Positions 1 to 7,758 of a stretch of 64,000 nucleotides of DNA are shown one piece after another. The DNA comes from UBA9732 sp963599445 (GTDB taxonomy: Bacteria; Spirochaetota; Spirochaetia; Sphaerochaetales; Sphaerochaetaceae): the NCBI GenBank assembly GCA_963599445.1, contig CAVBWZ010000001.1, forward strand, positions 142,988 through 206,987. Direction: 5' to 3'. Position numbers and translations under genes: made by a program. Every line of letters starts with the position of its first letter. The stretch's first letter is position 1. The notes under the pieces are model-generated. The model was not told the origin of the DNA. It did not search any database and worked only from the letters and a program-made list of their open reading frames with translations.

Positions 1-440
1 AGAAGACAGGTGTCTTCAATGTCAGCTTCCTTACACAGAACGCAACCATGGATGTGTTCAAGCGCTTTGGATTTGCAAGCGGCCGCGATACGGATAAGTT
101 CCAAGGCTTCGAGGATGCAAAGAGATCCGGCAATGGTGTGCTGTACATAGCCAAGGATACGAACGCCTACATAAGTGCAAAGGTGAAGCAGGTCGTGGAC
201 CTTGGAAGCCATTGGCTCTACATTGCGGATGTAACTCATGCAGAAAAGCTGAGCGATGAGCCATCCTGTACCTATTCGTACTACCTTTCCAACATAAAGC
301 CTCATCCCGTAGAGGAGAAGGGCAAGACCGGATGGGTCTGCAAGGTATGCGGCTACGTCTACGAAGGCGATGAGCTTCCTGCAGATTACATATGCCCTAT
401 ATGCAAACATGGAGTGGACGCATTCGAAAGGATAAAGTAG
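1..440 (+). CDS. Flavin reductase-like domain fused to rubredoxin (5' partial)
   Basis: The open frame runs in from the left edge (codons in phase from base 3), so the N-terminus is missing. The upstream part, with the run VFNVSFLTQNATMDVFKRFG, resembles the flavin-binding split-barrel of flavin reductases. The last ~45 residues form a rubredoxin: CKVCGYVYEGDELPADYICPICK gives the two CxxC iron-binding knuckles. This is the domain layout of high-molecular-weight rubredoxins, which pass electrons from NAD(P)H to flavodiiron proteins or peroxide/oxygen reductases in anaerobes. A role in oxygen or NO detoxification is inferred from the family. The MATE gene starts 9 bases downstream on the same strand. 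Confidence 0.8.
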   Translation, partial: KTGVFNVSFLTQNATMDVFKRFGFASGRDTDKFQGFEDAKRSGNGVLYIAKDTNAYISAKVKQVVDLGSHWLYIADVTHAEKLSDEPSCTYSYYLSNIKPHPVEEKGKTGWVCKVCGYVYEGDELPADYICPICKHGVDAFERIK

Positions 441-449
441 AGTATCCTC

Positions 450-1820
450 ATGCGATCCAACAATGTCGATTTCTCGAAGGGAAGTGTTCTTGAAAACATA
501 GTTCGCATGGCAATACCAATGACCTTGGCGTTGCTTGTGAACGTGCTATACAGTGTAGTAGACAGGGTATACATAGGTCGTATGCCAGGCATTGGTGCCA
601 TGGCATTGACCGGCATTGGACTTGCTTTTCCAATAATAACGATAATAACCGCATTCCAGAACCTCTTTGGATCGGGTGGTTCTCCGCTGTTCTCAATGGC
701 CTTGGGCAAGGGCGACAAAGCCGTTGCAAAGGACTATATGTCCAACTCAGCCTTCATGCTCATTGCAACGGGAATAGTCCTTACAGCTGTTGGATATATC
801 GTCAAGGACGAAGTTCTTTGGATCATAGGCGCATCGGAGCAGACCTTCCAGTATGCAAACGACTATCTTGACGTCTATTTGCTTGGAACCGTGTTCGTCA
901 TGGTCTCTCTTGGACTCAACCCATATATAAACGCCTTGGGCTATGCCAACGTGGGCATGCTCACGGTCATGATAGGGGCTGTGATAAACATAGTTCTGGA
1001 CCCGGTGTTCATATTCGTGTTCGACATGGGCGTCAAAGGGGCGGCCCTTGCAACCATAATCTCCCAGTTCGTCAGCGCTGCATGGGTTCTGTCGTTCCTT
1101 TGCGGAGGAAAGGTGGAGGTGAGGCTGTCGTTCAAAGGGTTCAGGCCAAATTGGCGCATGGTTTCGAAGATCATCTCCTTGGGATTGACGGAGTTCTGCT
1201 TCTCCATAACCAACAGCTCCGTCTCAATGCTCTACAATGCAAAGCTCCAGCTTCTTGGTGGAGATGCCTGGGTCGGCGCAATGACGGTTGTAAACTCGCT
1301 TAGGGAAGTGTTCATGACGCTCATGCACGGCACGACGGGAGCTGCACGCCCAATCATAAGCTACAACTATGGAGCCAAGAAATTCCAACGCGTACGCGAT
1401 GCCATAAAATGGATGTTCGTCATAATCTTTGGCTACTACTTCGTGATCTGGGCTCTTTTCATGCTCTTCCCAGGTGCGTTTGCAGGCCTCTTCGTAAAGG
1501 ACTCCGCAGTTCTTGAGTGTGCCAAAATCGCCATAAGGCTGTTCTTCTGCATGCAGTTCTTCATGGCGTTCCAATCAACCGGCCAAAGCACGTTCACAGC
1601 CCTTGGAATGGCGAAGCACGCACTGTTCTTCTCCCTTTTCAGGAAGGTCGTCCTTGTGATTCCTTTTGCACTCCTTCTTCCAAACCTCTTCGGCCTTGGA
1701 GTCTACGGCATATTCCTGTCCGAGCCTGTATCGGACGTCATAGGCGGCCTTTCATGCTTCACCACAATGTACTTCACGGTTTACAGAAAGCTTCCCAAGA
1801 CCGATGTTCCTGAGACCTGA
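450..1820 (+). CDS. MATE family efflux transporter
   Basis: 456-residue integral membrane protein with about 12 hydrophobic segments in two repeated halves, as expected of MATE (multidrug and toxic compound extrusion) Na+/H+-coupled exporters. The N-terminus (KGSVLENIVRMAIPMTLALL) and the repeated NxxYSVVDRVYIGR motif near residue 35-45 are typical. The substrate cannot be read from sequence. It lies 9 bases after the rubredoxin fusion gene and is probably co-transcribed with it. No strong Shine-Dalgarno is visible before the ATG, which fits translational coupling. It converges on the malY-like gene, whose stop is 14 bases beyond this one. Confidence 0.88.
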   Translation: MRSNNVDFSKGSVLENIVRMAIPMTLALLVNVLYSVVDRVYIGRMPGIGAMALTGIGLAFPIITIITAFQNLFGSGGSPLFSMALGKGDKAVAKDYMSNSAFMLIATGIVLTAVGYIVKDEVLWIIGASEQTFQYANDYLDVYLLGTVFVMVSLGLNPYINALGYANVGMLTVMIGAVINIVLDPVFIFVFDMGVKGAALATIISQFVSAAWVLSFLCGGKVEVRLSFKGFRPNWRMVSKIISLGLTEFCFSITNSSVSMLYNAKLQLLGGDAWVGAMTVVNSLREVFMTLMHGTTGAARPIISYNYGAKKFQRVRDAIKWMFVIIFGYYFVIWALFMLFPGAFAGLFVKDSAVLECAKIAIRLFFCMQFFMAFQSTGQSTFTALGMAKHALFFSLFRKVVLVIPFALLLPNLFGLGVYGIFLSEPVSDVIGGLSCFTTMYFTVYRKLPKTDVPET

Positions 1821-1834
1821 TATCAGGTTCTGTA

Positions 1835-3025
1835 TCAGCGTTGGATTCCTTCCACGGCCTTCTTCATCCTCTTGAGAGCTTCAAGTATATGATCCTTGTC
1901 CGTCCCGTAGTTGAACCGTAGGAAATCATCGTAGCCTTCACCGAACCATGGTCCTGCATTCATTGCAACGGATGCCTCTCTTCCAAAGAAGTGCACAAGA
2001 TCAATGTCCATGTCTGCCTTTTGGAGCATCGTTCTTACCTGTGAGCAGTCAAGAAACGTTACAAAGGATGCCTGTGGCTTGATGAACCCTACCTGCGGAA
2101 GCTGTGCCTTTAGAAAGTCGTCTATGAGCTTTGCATTGTCTTCAAGATAGGCCGTAAGCTCCATGAGCCAGTCGTAGCCGTGTCTGTAGCAGGCAAGTGC
2201 CGCCGTACCTGAGAACAGCGATATCTCGCTCATGCGCATCTTCTCAAGGTAGGCACTGAAAGCCTCTCGATAAGAAGGGTCAGTGAATACGGTTGCGGAG
2301 AAATGCTCTCCTGCAATATTGAATGTCTTGGATGGTGCCATGAACACTATGCATTCAAGGTCCTTTCCTTTTGCCACTTCGAAGAACGGCGTGTGGTGCT
2401 GGCTTGGGAATGTCAGGTCGCAGTGTATTTCGTCACTGAATACAACGATGCCGTGCTTTGCACAGATCTCCGCGGTTTTTTCAAGTTCATCTCTGCTCCA
2501 GACCCTTCCTGAAGGATTGTGTGGAGAGCAGAAGTAAAGTGTCTTCTCACCTGGTTCTGAGGCGATATCCTCCAGAGCATCGAAGTCGAGTCCAAACCGG
2601 CCGTTCTCCTTGTCATAGGAAAGCGGCCAGTCGTGTATTCTTCTTCCATGGTTTCTTGCAATGTCCACGAACGGTTTGTATGCAGGTCTTGGAATAATCA
2701 CATCCCTTGCTGGTAGCAGCTGTGTCATGACGGCTATGCTTGCAAGGATGCCGGGGGACACGACGACATCGGTCTTTGAGAGCGTGCATGAGTGCCGCAT
2801 TTTGACCCAGTCGATGAAGGCTTGGTCCAAATCGTCGAATGCGGGATACCCATAGAGACCCAGCTGTGCGGTGGCGATGAGGGCTTCCTTTGCGGCGTTT
2901 GGTGAGGCAAGGTCCATGTCAGCAACCCAGAAAGGTTCTGCATTTGGGTTTCCGCAAAGGTTTCCAATTGCATTGTGGTTGTATTTGACGCTGTTCGTGC
3001 TGCTTCTTTCTATTCTTTCGACCAT
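1835..3025 (-). CDS. PLP-dependent C-S lyase/aminotransferase, MalY/PatB family
   Basis: 396-residue fold-type I PLP enzyme. The N-terminal run NAEPFWVADMDLASP, the CSPHNPSGRVW segment, SDEIHCDLTF and the Schiff-base lysine in APSKTFNIAG are the hallmarks of the MalY/PatB group (cystathionine beta-lyase-like, class I/II aminotransferase). Members cleave cystathionine or cysteine conjugates to give pyruvate, ammonia and a thiol. Whether this one feeds methionine synthesis or merely desulfhydrates cysteine cannot be told. Length is normal for the family. It is monocistronic or last in its unit, convergent with the MATE gene and 186 bases downstream of the acyl-CoA synthetase gene. Confidence 0.88.
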   Translation of the reverse strand: MVERIERSSTNSVKYNHNAIGNLCGNPNAEPFWVADMDLASPNAAKEALIATAQLGLYGYPAFDDLDQAFIDWVKMRHSCTLSKTDVVVSPGILASIAVMTQLLPARDVIIPRPAYKPFVDIARNHGRRIHDWPLSYDKENGRFGLDFDALEDIASEPGEKTLYFCSPHNPSGRVWSRDELEKTAEICAKHGIVVFSDEIHCDLTFPSQHHTPFFEVAKGKDLECIVFMAPSKTFNIAGEHFSATVFTDPSYREAFSAYLEKMRMSEISLFSGTAALACYRHGYDWLMELTAYLEDNAKLIDDFLKAQLPQVGFIKPQASFVTFLDCSQVRTMLQKADMDIDLVHFFGREASVAMNAGPWFGEGYDDFLRFNYGTDKDHILEALKRMKKAVEGIQR

Positions 3026-3114
3026 GGTTCGATTCTAGCCACCATTCGTCTTGAATTCAACAGTGTTCTATGGGTTGTCTGGCTGGTTGTTTTTGGTATC
3101 GCAGGGAAAAGGGT

Positions 3115-3190
3115 GGACAGGGGTTGTTGGAACGGCCATTGCATTCTCTCTCCCTCGATTGCTTTTGGTTTCTTTCCGCAGCCCCTGTCC
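3115..3190. repeat. Inverted repeat, 9-bp perfect arms
   Basis: GGACAGGGG at 3115-3123 is matched by CCCCTGTCC at 3182-3190. The loop of about 58 bases is too long for a classical Rho-independent terminator and there is no U-run on either strand. It sits between the acyl-CoA synthetase stop and the malY start (both minus strand). Function unknown. Confidence 0.45.
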
Positions 3191-3211
3191 AAGGGGTAAA
3201 AAGTAGGTGGT

Positions 3212-4876
3212 TTACATCGCCTTCGTGTACAGATACCGTTTGATCTTCTCGGTTGGGGTCCTCTCGAAAGGTGTCTCCTGGAGCTTGATTCTATGGATTT
3301 TGCTAAAGGATGCAAGTTTTTGGTTGACCTCTGAGCGAATCTTCTCGAGGAAATCCTGTATCTCTATATCCTTGAAGGCTTTGTTCAATGCTTTGATATC
3401 GAGTCTCACCATTGCGGTAAGGCTTCTGTCCTCTGGAACCACAAGGCTTTCGACCACAAAGTCCTGTGCGTTGATGAGAGTCTCTATGTTGTCTGGATAG
3501 ATGTTCTCTCCTCCAGAGCCTAGTATCATGCTCTTGCTGCGTCCCTTTATTACGAGTCTTCCGTTCTCGAAGGTTCCAAGGTCTCCGGTTCTGAGGTATC
3601 CGTCCTTTGTGAACGTCTCCTTTGTGAGTTCAGGCATCTTGTAGTATCCCTTCATGATGCTTGGACCTTTGAGCTGTATCTCTCCATCCTCTGGAGCGAT
3701 CCTCACATCCAGCCCCTCTATTGGAGCTCCAAGCGTTCCAACCACATGGTCCTTTGGTCCGCATCCTGCTATGAACGGGCTTGTCTCCGTAAGACCGTAT
3801 CCAAGTGCATACGGGAAGTTTATCTTGTCAAGGAAGGCTTCAACCTCTGAATCCAGCTTGGATCCACCAACTCCAAAGAACCTAAGTCTTCCACCAAATG
3901 TCTTGATGACCTTGCGTCCCACCATGTTGTATACGATCCTTGATGTAAGCTTGTTGCTGGCAAACTTTGCAAGCGTCGTCCCTTCCTTGAACTTTGGGGC
4001 AAGGGCCCTCCTGTAGACCTTTTCTATGAGAAGAGGCACTGACAGCACAATGTGTGGCCTTACTCCCTTGAGTGCCGGCATAAGGGTGTTGGTGCTTGGA
4101 GCCTTTCCAAGATAGGTTATGGTGCATCCGTTTATGAGAAGCAGGAGAAGTCCAATCGTGAACTCATAGACATGGCTCAATGGAAGTATGGAAAGTGCGC
4201 TCCATCCCTTGTGTATCTTTATGAATGGAGTGGAGCAGGTGACTGCGTTCCACACTAGGTTCCTGTTGGTGAGCATCACGCCTTTTGGCGTTCCAGTCGT
4301 TCCGCTTGTGTAGATGATGGAGGCTATGTCGTCTTCATGAGGGGCTCTTTCTGCGAGCATTCTCTGGTCTTTCTGTGAGAAGGGGTTTCCGTTTAGGAGA
4401 CTTGCCCCAATGAGGTCTGCGAATCTGTTGTCTGTAAGCTTCTTCAATTCGCATGCAGGGATCTGCGCCATGTCCTCTATGCGTATCACCTTTGCCTTTG
4501 CATCCACGACCTTTGCGGCGTTTGCTGCATTCACGAATACATACTTGGCTTCGCTGTGCTCAAGTATCTTCTCAACCTCCGTCTTGCTGAAGTTTGGAAG
4601 TACCGGCACTGCAACAGCCCCTGCCTTGTTTATGGCAAAGTATGAAAGCCCCCAGTTCGGGCAGCTTTCTGAGAGTATGGCGGCTTTGTCTCCTTTGCGA
4701 AGTCCTGCTTTGACGAGGTATAGCGCCACCTCGTTTGCCATGTCATCCAACTGGTTGTAGGCTATTGCGGTTTCCGGCTTGTTGTATGTGGTAAGAGCTG
4801 TGAGGTTTCCATAGCTTTGGGCGCAGGCTCCCAGTATTTTGTCTATCGTGTAGTTTCCTTTTTCTAGTTGTATCAT
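3212..4876 (-). CDS. AMP-forming acyl-CoA synthetase
   Basis: 554 residues of the ANL adenylate-forming superfamily. The P-loop-like YTSGTTGTPKGVML, the GYGLTETSP motif, and the YLRTGDLG and KGRSKSMI motifs with a late catalytic-lysine region (ERTPTEKIKRYLY) are all present, so it should be active. Long-chain fatty acids are the most likely substrate, feeding phospholipid synthesis or fatty-acid salvage. I start it at 4876 (MIQLEKGNYT) because GGAGA lies just upstream; a further in-frame ATG at 4906 has no comparable ribosome site. It is transcribed leftward, with a perfect 20-bp palindrome about 170 bases upstream. Confidence 0.87.
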   Translation of the reverse strand: MIQLEKGNYTIDKILGACAQSYGNLTALTTYNKPETAIAYNQLDDMANEVALYLVKAGLRKGDKAAILSESCPNWGLSYFAINKAGAVAVPVLPNFSKTEVEKILEHSEAKYVFVNAANAAKVVDAKAKVIRIEDMAQIPACELKKLTDNRFADLIGASLLNGNPFSQKDQRMLAERAPHEDDIASIIYTSGTTGTPKGVMLTNRNLVWNAVTCSTPFIKIHKGWSALSILPLSHVYEFTIGLLLLLINGCTITYLGKAPSTNTLMPALKGVRPHIVLSVPLLIEKVYRRALAPKFKEGTTLAKFASNKLTSRIVYNMVGRKVIKTFGGRLRFFGVGGSKLDSEVEAFLDKINFPYALGYGLTETSPFIAGCGPKDHVVGTLGAPIEGLDVRIAPEDGEIQLKGPSIMKGYYKMPELTKETFTKDGYLRTGDLGTFENGRLVIKGRSKSMILGSGGENIYPDNIETLINAQDFVVESLVVPEDRSLTAMVRLDIKALNKAFKDIEIQDFLEKIRSEVNQKLASFSKIHRIKLQETPFERTPTEKIKRYLYTKAM

Positions 4877-5044
4877 TTCCTGTCTCCTTTTTTGACAGAT
4901 TTTCAAAAAATGTCAACAATGGAATGTTACTGCTTTGCTGCGTTGTGGGCAATAGTCATTTATGGCTTTTTTGATTGTTTTTCCTTATGGTGAATCCTAA
5001 CTATACGTAGTGATTTTCTTCTGTAAACGCGAAAAAGACGATTG

Positions 5045-5064
5045 CTGAAGAAAATTTTCTTCAG
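5045..5064. promoter_or_regulatory. Perfect 20-bp palindrome
   Basis: Half-site CTGAAGAAAA followed at once by its exact reverse complement. It lies in the 439-base gap between the acyl-CoA synthetase start and the small histone-like gene. A dimeric repressor operator or a cruciform is possible. No factor can be named. Confidence 0.45.
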
Positions 5065-5113
5065 TAACGCCCAAAATCAGTCGAAATGAAGAAACCGGAC
5101 TTGCTGTACGGAA

Positions 5114-5247
5114 TATGCTGAAGCGACAACGTAGCGCGCATGGACAATGAATGCTACTTGAAGGTATTTGCGATGGGATACTAGGAGCAAAGCATATGAC
5201 AGTGCTATCTGCACGGCGTATGCTGTAGCGACAACGCAGACCGCGCA
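5114..5247. repeat. Imperfect direct repeat pair (~28 bp)
   Basis: TATGCTGAAGCGACAACG followed by TAGCGCGCA (from 5114) recurs as TATGCTGTAGCGACAACG followed by CAGACCGCGCA (from 5219). The copies are about 105 bases apart in a non-coding stretch. Apart from this pair, the palindrome and the terminator, I see nothing else in 4877-5315. Confidence 0.5.
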
Positions 5248-5256
5248 AATGCAAAG

Positions 5257-5284
5257 AAAAAAGGCCAGCGGGAAGCTGACCTTT
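5257..5284 (-). terminator. Rho-independent terminator of the histone-like gene
   Basis: On the minus strand AAGGTCAGC pairs with GCTGGCCTT (9 bp, one G-U pair, loop TTCCC), and the transcript continues into six U. It is about 30 bases beyond the stop at 5316. Confidence 0.85.
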
Positions 5285-5315
5285 CTGAGTGTACTATCTG
5301 CAACGGACTTGAGTC

Positions 5316-5492
5316 TTACTCTTCGTTCTTTGCGTCCTGTATTTCCTTTCTTCTTTCCTTGCAGAGCTTGGAGATTTCTGCAAGAGCCTTTCTTGCTCTG
5401 GATGCAGATGCCTTTACGCCCTTTTCCTCAAATTTCTGGTTCTCGTGGACGTAAGTCTCAAACAAACCGACAAGCTGTTCATGAACTGTCAT
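5316..5492 (-). CDS. Small histone H1-like (Hc1-type) basic protein
   Basis: 58-residue protein. Residues ~20-55 (KASASRARKALAEISKLCKE, then RRKEIQDAK) match the ARKAxxEIxKLxKExRKEI pattern of bacterial Hc1/histone H1-like proteins, small DNA-associated polypeptides best known from Chlamydia and Bacteroidetes. A chromatin role is inferred from that resemblance only. I chose the ATG at 5492 (MTVHEQLVG) because a perfect GGAGG sits 8 bases before it; the ATG five codons earlier has that GGAGG inside its own coding frame. It has its own terminator and no close same-strand partner, so it is probably a single-gene unit. Confidence 0.65.
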   Translation of the reverse strand: MTVHEQLVGLFETYVHENQKFEEKGVKASASRARKALAEISKLCKERRKEIQDAKNEE

Positions 5493-5605
5493 CAAACTGT
5501 CCTCCATTTAGGTTCTATGTATGAATGAATTTTAGCACAATGATTTAGTAAATCAACAGGAAAGTGTGCAGAATATGCGTTTTTTAGCGGTTTTTGGTGC
5601 TTTTT

Positions 5606-6406
5606 TTACTTAGTTATATCCTTGATTGTGTCAAGTATCGCTTCGTTGCCAGGATACAAGGCAAGCGCCTTCTCGTAGTAAAGGAGGGCCTTTTCATTGT
5701 CCTTTTGCTTTGCATAGCATTTTGCAATGCCTGCATACGCATCGAACAGCTCCCACTTTGAGACCTCTGGGACATCGGTCTGAGGCGAGGCTATGCATGA
5801 TAGGATTGCGGTGTAGATTTCGAAGGCCTCCGTTGCGTTTCCATCTCCTATTGCGGGGGCGTTGAGGCGGCGTGCGGCGTAGAGGTTGGCGATTGCAAGT
5901 TCAGTGGGATACGACTCGTATGCCTTGTCGATTACGGCCACGGATTCCAGCCCTTTTGCGATGCTTAGCGGGTGGGCGAGGTAGTCGAGCGATAGGAGGC
6001 AGAAATGAAGCGGCATGAGGAGTTTTTCGTCCACATTGGCCTTTTCAAGGGCTTTGTAGATGTCGTTGGCATACGAGATAAGCTCTTTTGCGCGTTTTGA
6101 ATTCTTCTTTGGCGCGACTTCCAAGTGGTAGTGGGCGCAGTTGAGCGATGCCTTCATGAGGATCATCCAGTCCTGCGCAGTGGTCCCAAGCGATGCCTTG
6201 AGCGTTTCGTAGCGGGATTCGACTTCGTTTGCGGACATGCAGTTGTTGATTGCTTCGTAGAGTTCTACATACTGCTCGTTGTCCGCCATGAACGAGAACG
6301 AGTCCTCGTATTGGATGGGGGTTTCCAGAGAATTTTCCAATGAGGCTGCGAATGTCGTTGGAACCAAAGCCGCAATCACGAACGCTATCACTGCTATCCT
6401 CTTCAA
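5606..6406 (-). CDS. Exported TPR-repeat protein
   Basis: 266 residues with a cleavable-looking signal peptide (MKRIAVIAFVIAALVPTTFA) and helical repeats. The clearest TPR unit is near the C-terminus (AYAGIAKCYAKQKDNEKALL, then YYEKALALYPGN). It is probably periplasmic and a protein-protein interaction module; no catalytic motif is visible. Its start overlaps the U32 gene stop by 4 bases (ATGA), so it is translationally coupled and last in the lon-U32-TPR unit. Whether the three share a function is not shown by sequence. Confidence 0.72.
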   Translation of the reverse strand: MKRIAVIAFVIAALVPTTFAASLENSLETPIQYEDSFSFMADNEQYVELYEAINNCMSANEVESRYETLKASLGTTAQDWMILMKASLNCAHYHLEVAPKKNSKRAKELISYANDIYKALEKANVDEKLLMPLHFCLLSLDYLAHPLSIAKGLESVAVIDKAYESYPTELAIANLYAARRLNAPAIGDGNATEAFEIYTAILSCIASPQTDVPEVSKWELFDAYAGIAKCYAKQKDNEKALLYYEKALALYPGNEAILDTIKDITK

Positions 6407-7758
6407 GCTTTTATCTCCTTTCTTATCATGTAGCCGGGCTCAAGCTTTAGGGAAGTTCTTATGTATCCGGTTCTGCAATGGTCTATGTGGTCCGTTTCGT
6501 TGAAGTCTGCATCCAGAACCACAGGGTCGTCCTCTCTTAGGGACAATACGTTGGGGCCTATGAATTCGATTAGAACGCCCGTGCGTATCTGGTTCTTTAT
6601 GTCAACTTCGTAGACGTTTGGCTTGACTTCCTTTCCAATGGTTCCAAGGAAGAGGTAGTCCCTGAGATACCCTTGTGCCGTCGTGCGGTTGGCTTCCTTG
6701 AGGTCTTCGTCTTCATTGGAGTCCACGTCTATGGGTCCGTTTCCGTAGAAAAAACCTGTTGCGAACTCGCGGTGGCTTACGTTGAAAAGCTCGTCACGGT
6801 ATGGTTTGTAGTCCACTCTTGGGTCATAGAGGTGATCCAAGGCTTTGCGGTATGCTCGGGTTATGGTGGCTACATAGTAGATGCTTTTCATGCGACCCTC
6901 AATCTTGAGGGAGTCCACGCCTGCATCCCTTAGGTCTGCAAGGTGATCTATCATGCAAAGGTCCTTGGAGGAGAGGATCGTGGTATAGGTGTCGTCACCT
7001 TCTATTGGGTAGTAGCGTCCTGGGCGGGATTCCTCCTCAAGTGCGAATCGAGAAGCGCATTCTGGAACATGTTCCGGAGAGTCTTCAGGCGTGTTTTCAG
7101 GTGTGAGTTCTGCGAACCTATAGTTCCACCTGCAGGTGTGCGAGCAGTCGCCTTGGTTTGCACTGCGGCCTGTGAGATGGGAGGAGAGGAAGCATCTTCC
7201 TGAATACGCCATGCACATGGCACCATGTACGAAGGCCTCTATTCCAAGCGTTGGGTTTGCATCCCTTATTCGTTTTATGTCTGAAAGCGGTGTCTCCCGT
7301 CCAAGTATGACCCTGTCGAAGCCCATGTTGGCATACATCCTTGCAGAGGCTGCGTTTATGCAGTTGGCCTGTGTGGACAGGTGCATCTCTGCATCTGGAA
7401 AGGCCTTCTTCATCACGTCAAGAATCCCTATGTCCGATATTATGAATGCATCGAACGGATATTCCTTCATCTCTTCAAGCTCGGTCTTCAGCTTTGCTAT
7501 GTCGTCTTCATGGAAGTAGATGTTCACTGTGCAGTACAGCTTCTTGCCTGTCTTGGCCTTGAGGTCCCTGATGGCCTGCGCTTGGTCGTATTCGAAGTTC
7601 TTGGCGTTCGTCCTAAGGGAAAAGCTCTTGAGTCCCATGTAGGCGGCATCCGCACCATATGCGAACGCCGTCTCAAGCTTCTCCATGCCTCCAGCAGGGG
7701 AGAGCAGTTCCATGTAGCCTGTGTTGTATGTGGTGTCGCTTTTCATCTGAAACCTCAC
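6403..7758 (-). CDS. U32 family peptidase-like protein (RlhA/TrhP group)
   Basis: 451 residues. The U32 signature is intact: EAFVHGAMCMAYSGRCFLS, followed by the further cysteines of GDCSHTCRWNY that bind an Fe-S cluster in characterised members. Most bacterial U32 proteins studied act in RNA hydroxylation (tRNA wobble uridine, 23S rRNA) rather than proteolysis, so RNA modification is the likelier job. The start overlaps the lon stop by 4 bases and its stop overlaps the TPR gene start, so the three genes form a tight operon. An internal start at 7746 (MKSDTTYN) is also possible. Confidence 0.85.
   Translation of the reverse strand: MRFQMKSDTTYNTGYMELLSPAGGMEKLETAFAYGADAAYMGLKSFSLRTNAKNFEYDQAQAIRDLKAKTGKKLYCTVNIYFHEDDIAKLKTELEEMKEYPFDAFIISDIGILDVMKKAFPDAEMHLSTQANCINAASARMYANMGFDRVILGRETPLSDIKRIRDANPTLGIEAFVHGAMCMAYSGRCFLSSHLTGRSANQGDCSHTCRWNYRFAELTPENTPEDSPEHVPECASRFALEEESRPGRYYPIEGDDTYTTILSSKDLCMIDHLADLRDAGVDSLKIEGRMKSIYYVATITRAYRKALDHLYDPRVDYKPYRDELFNVSHREFATGFFYGNGPIDVDSNEDEDLKEANRTTAQGYLRDYLFLGTIGKEVKPNVYEVDIKNQIRTGVLIEFIGPNVLSLREDDPVVLDADFNETDHIDHCRTGYIRTSLKLEPGYMIRKEIKA

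Noticed and set aside
3115..3190. Terminator for the acyl-CoA synthetase gene
   Set aside because: The 58-base loop and absence of a U-run argue against intrinsic termination. Kept only as an inverted repeat.
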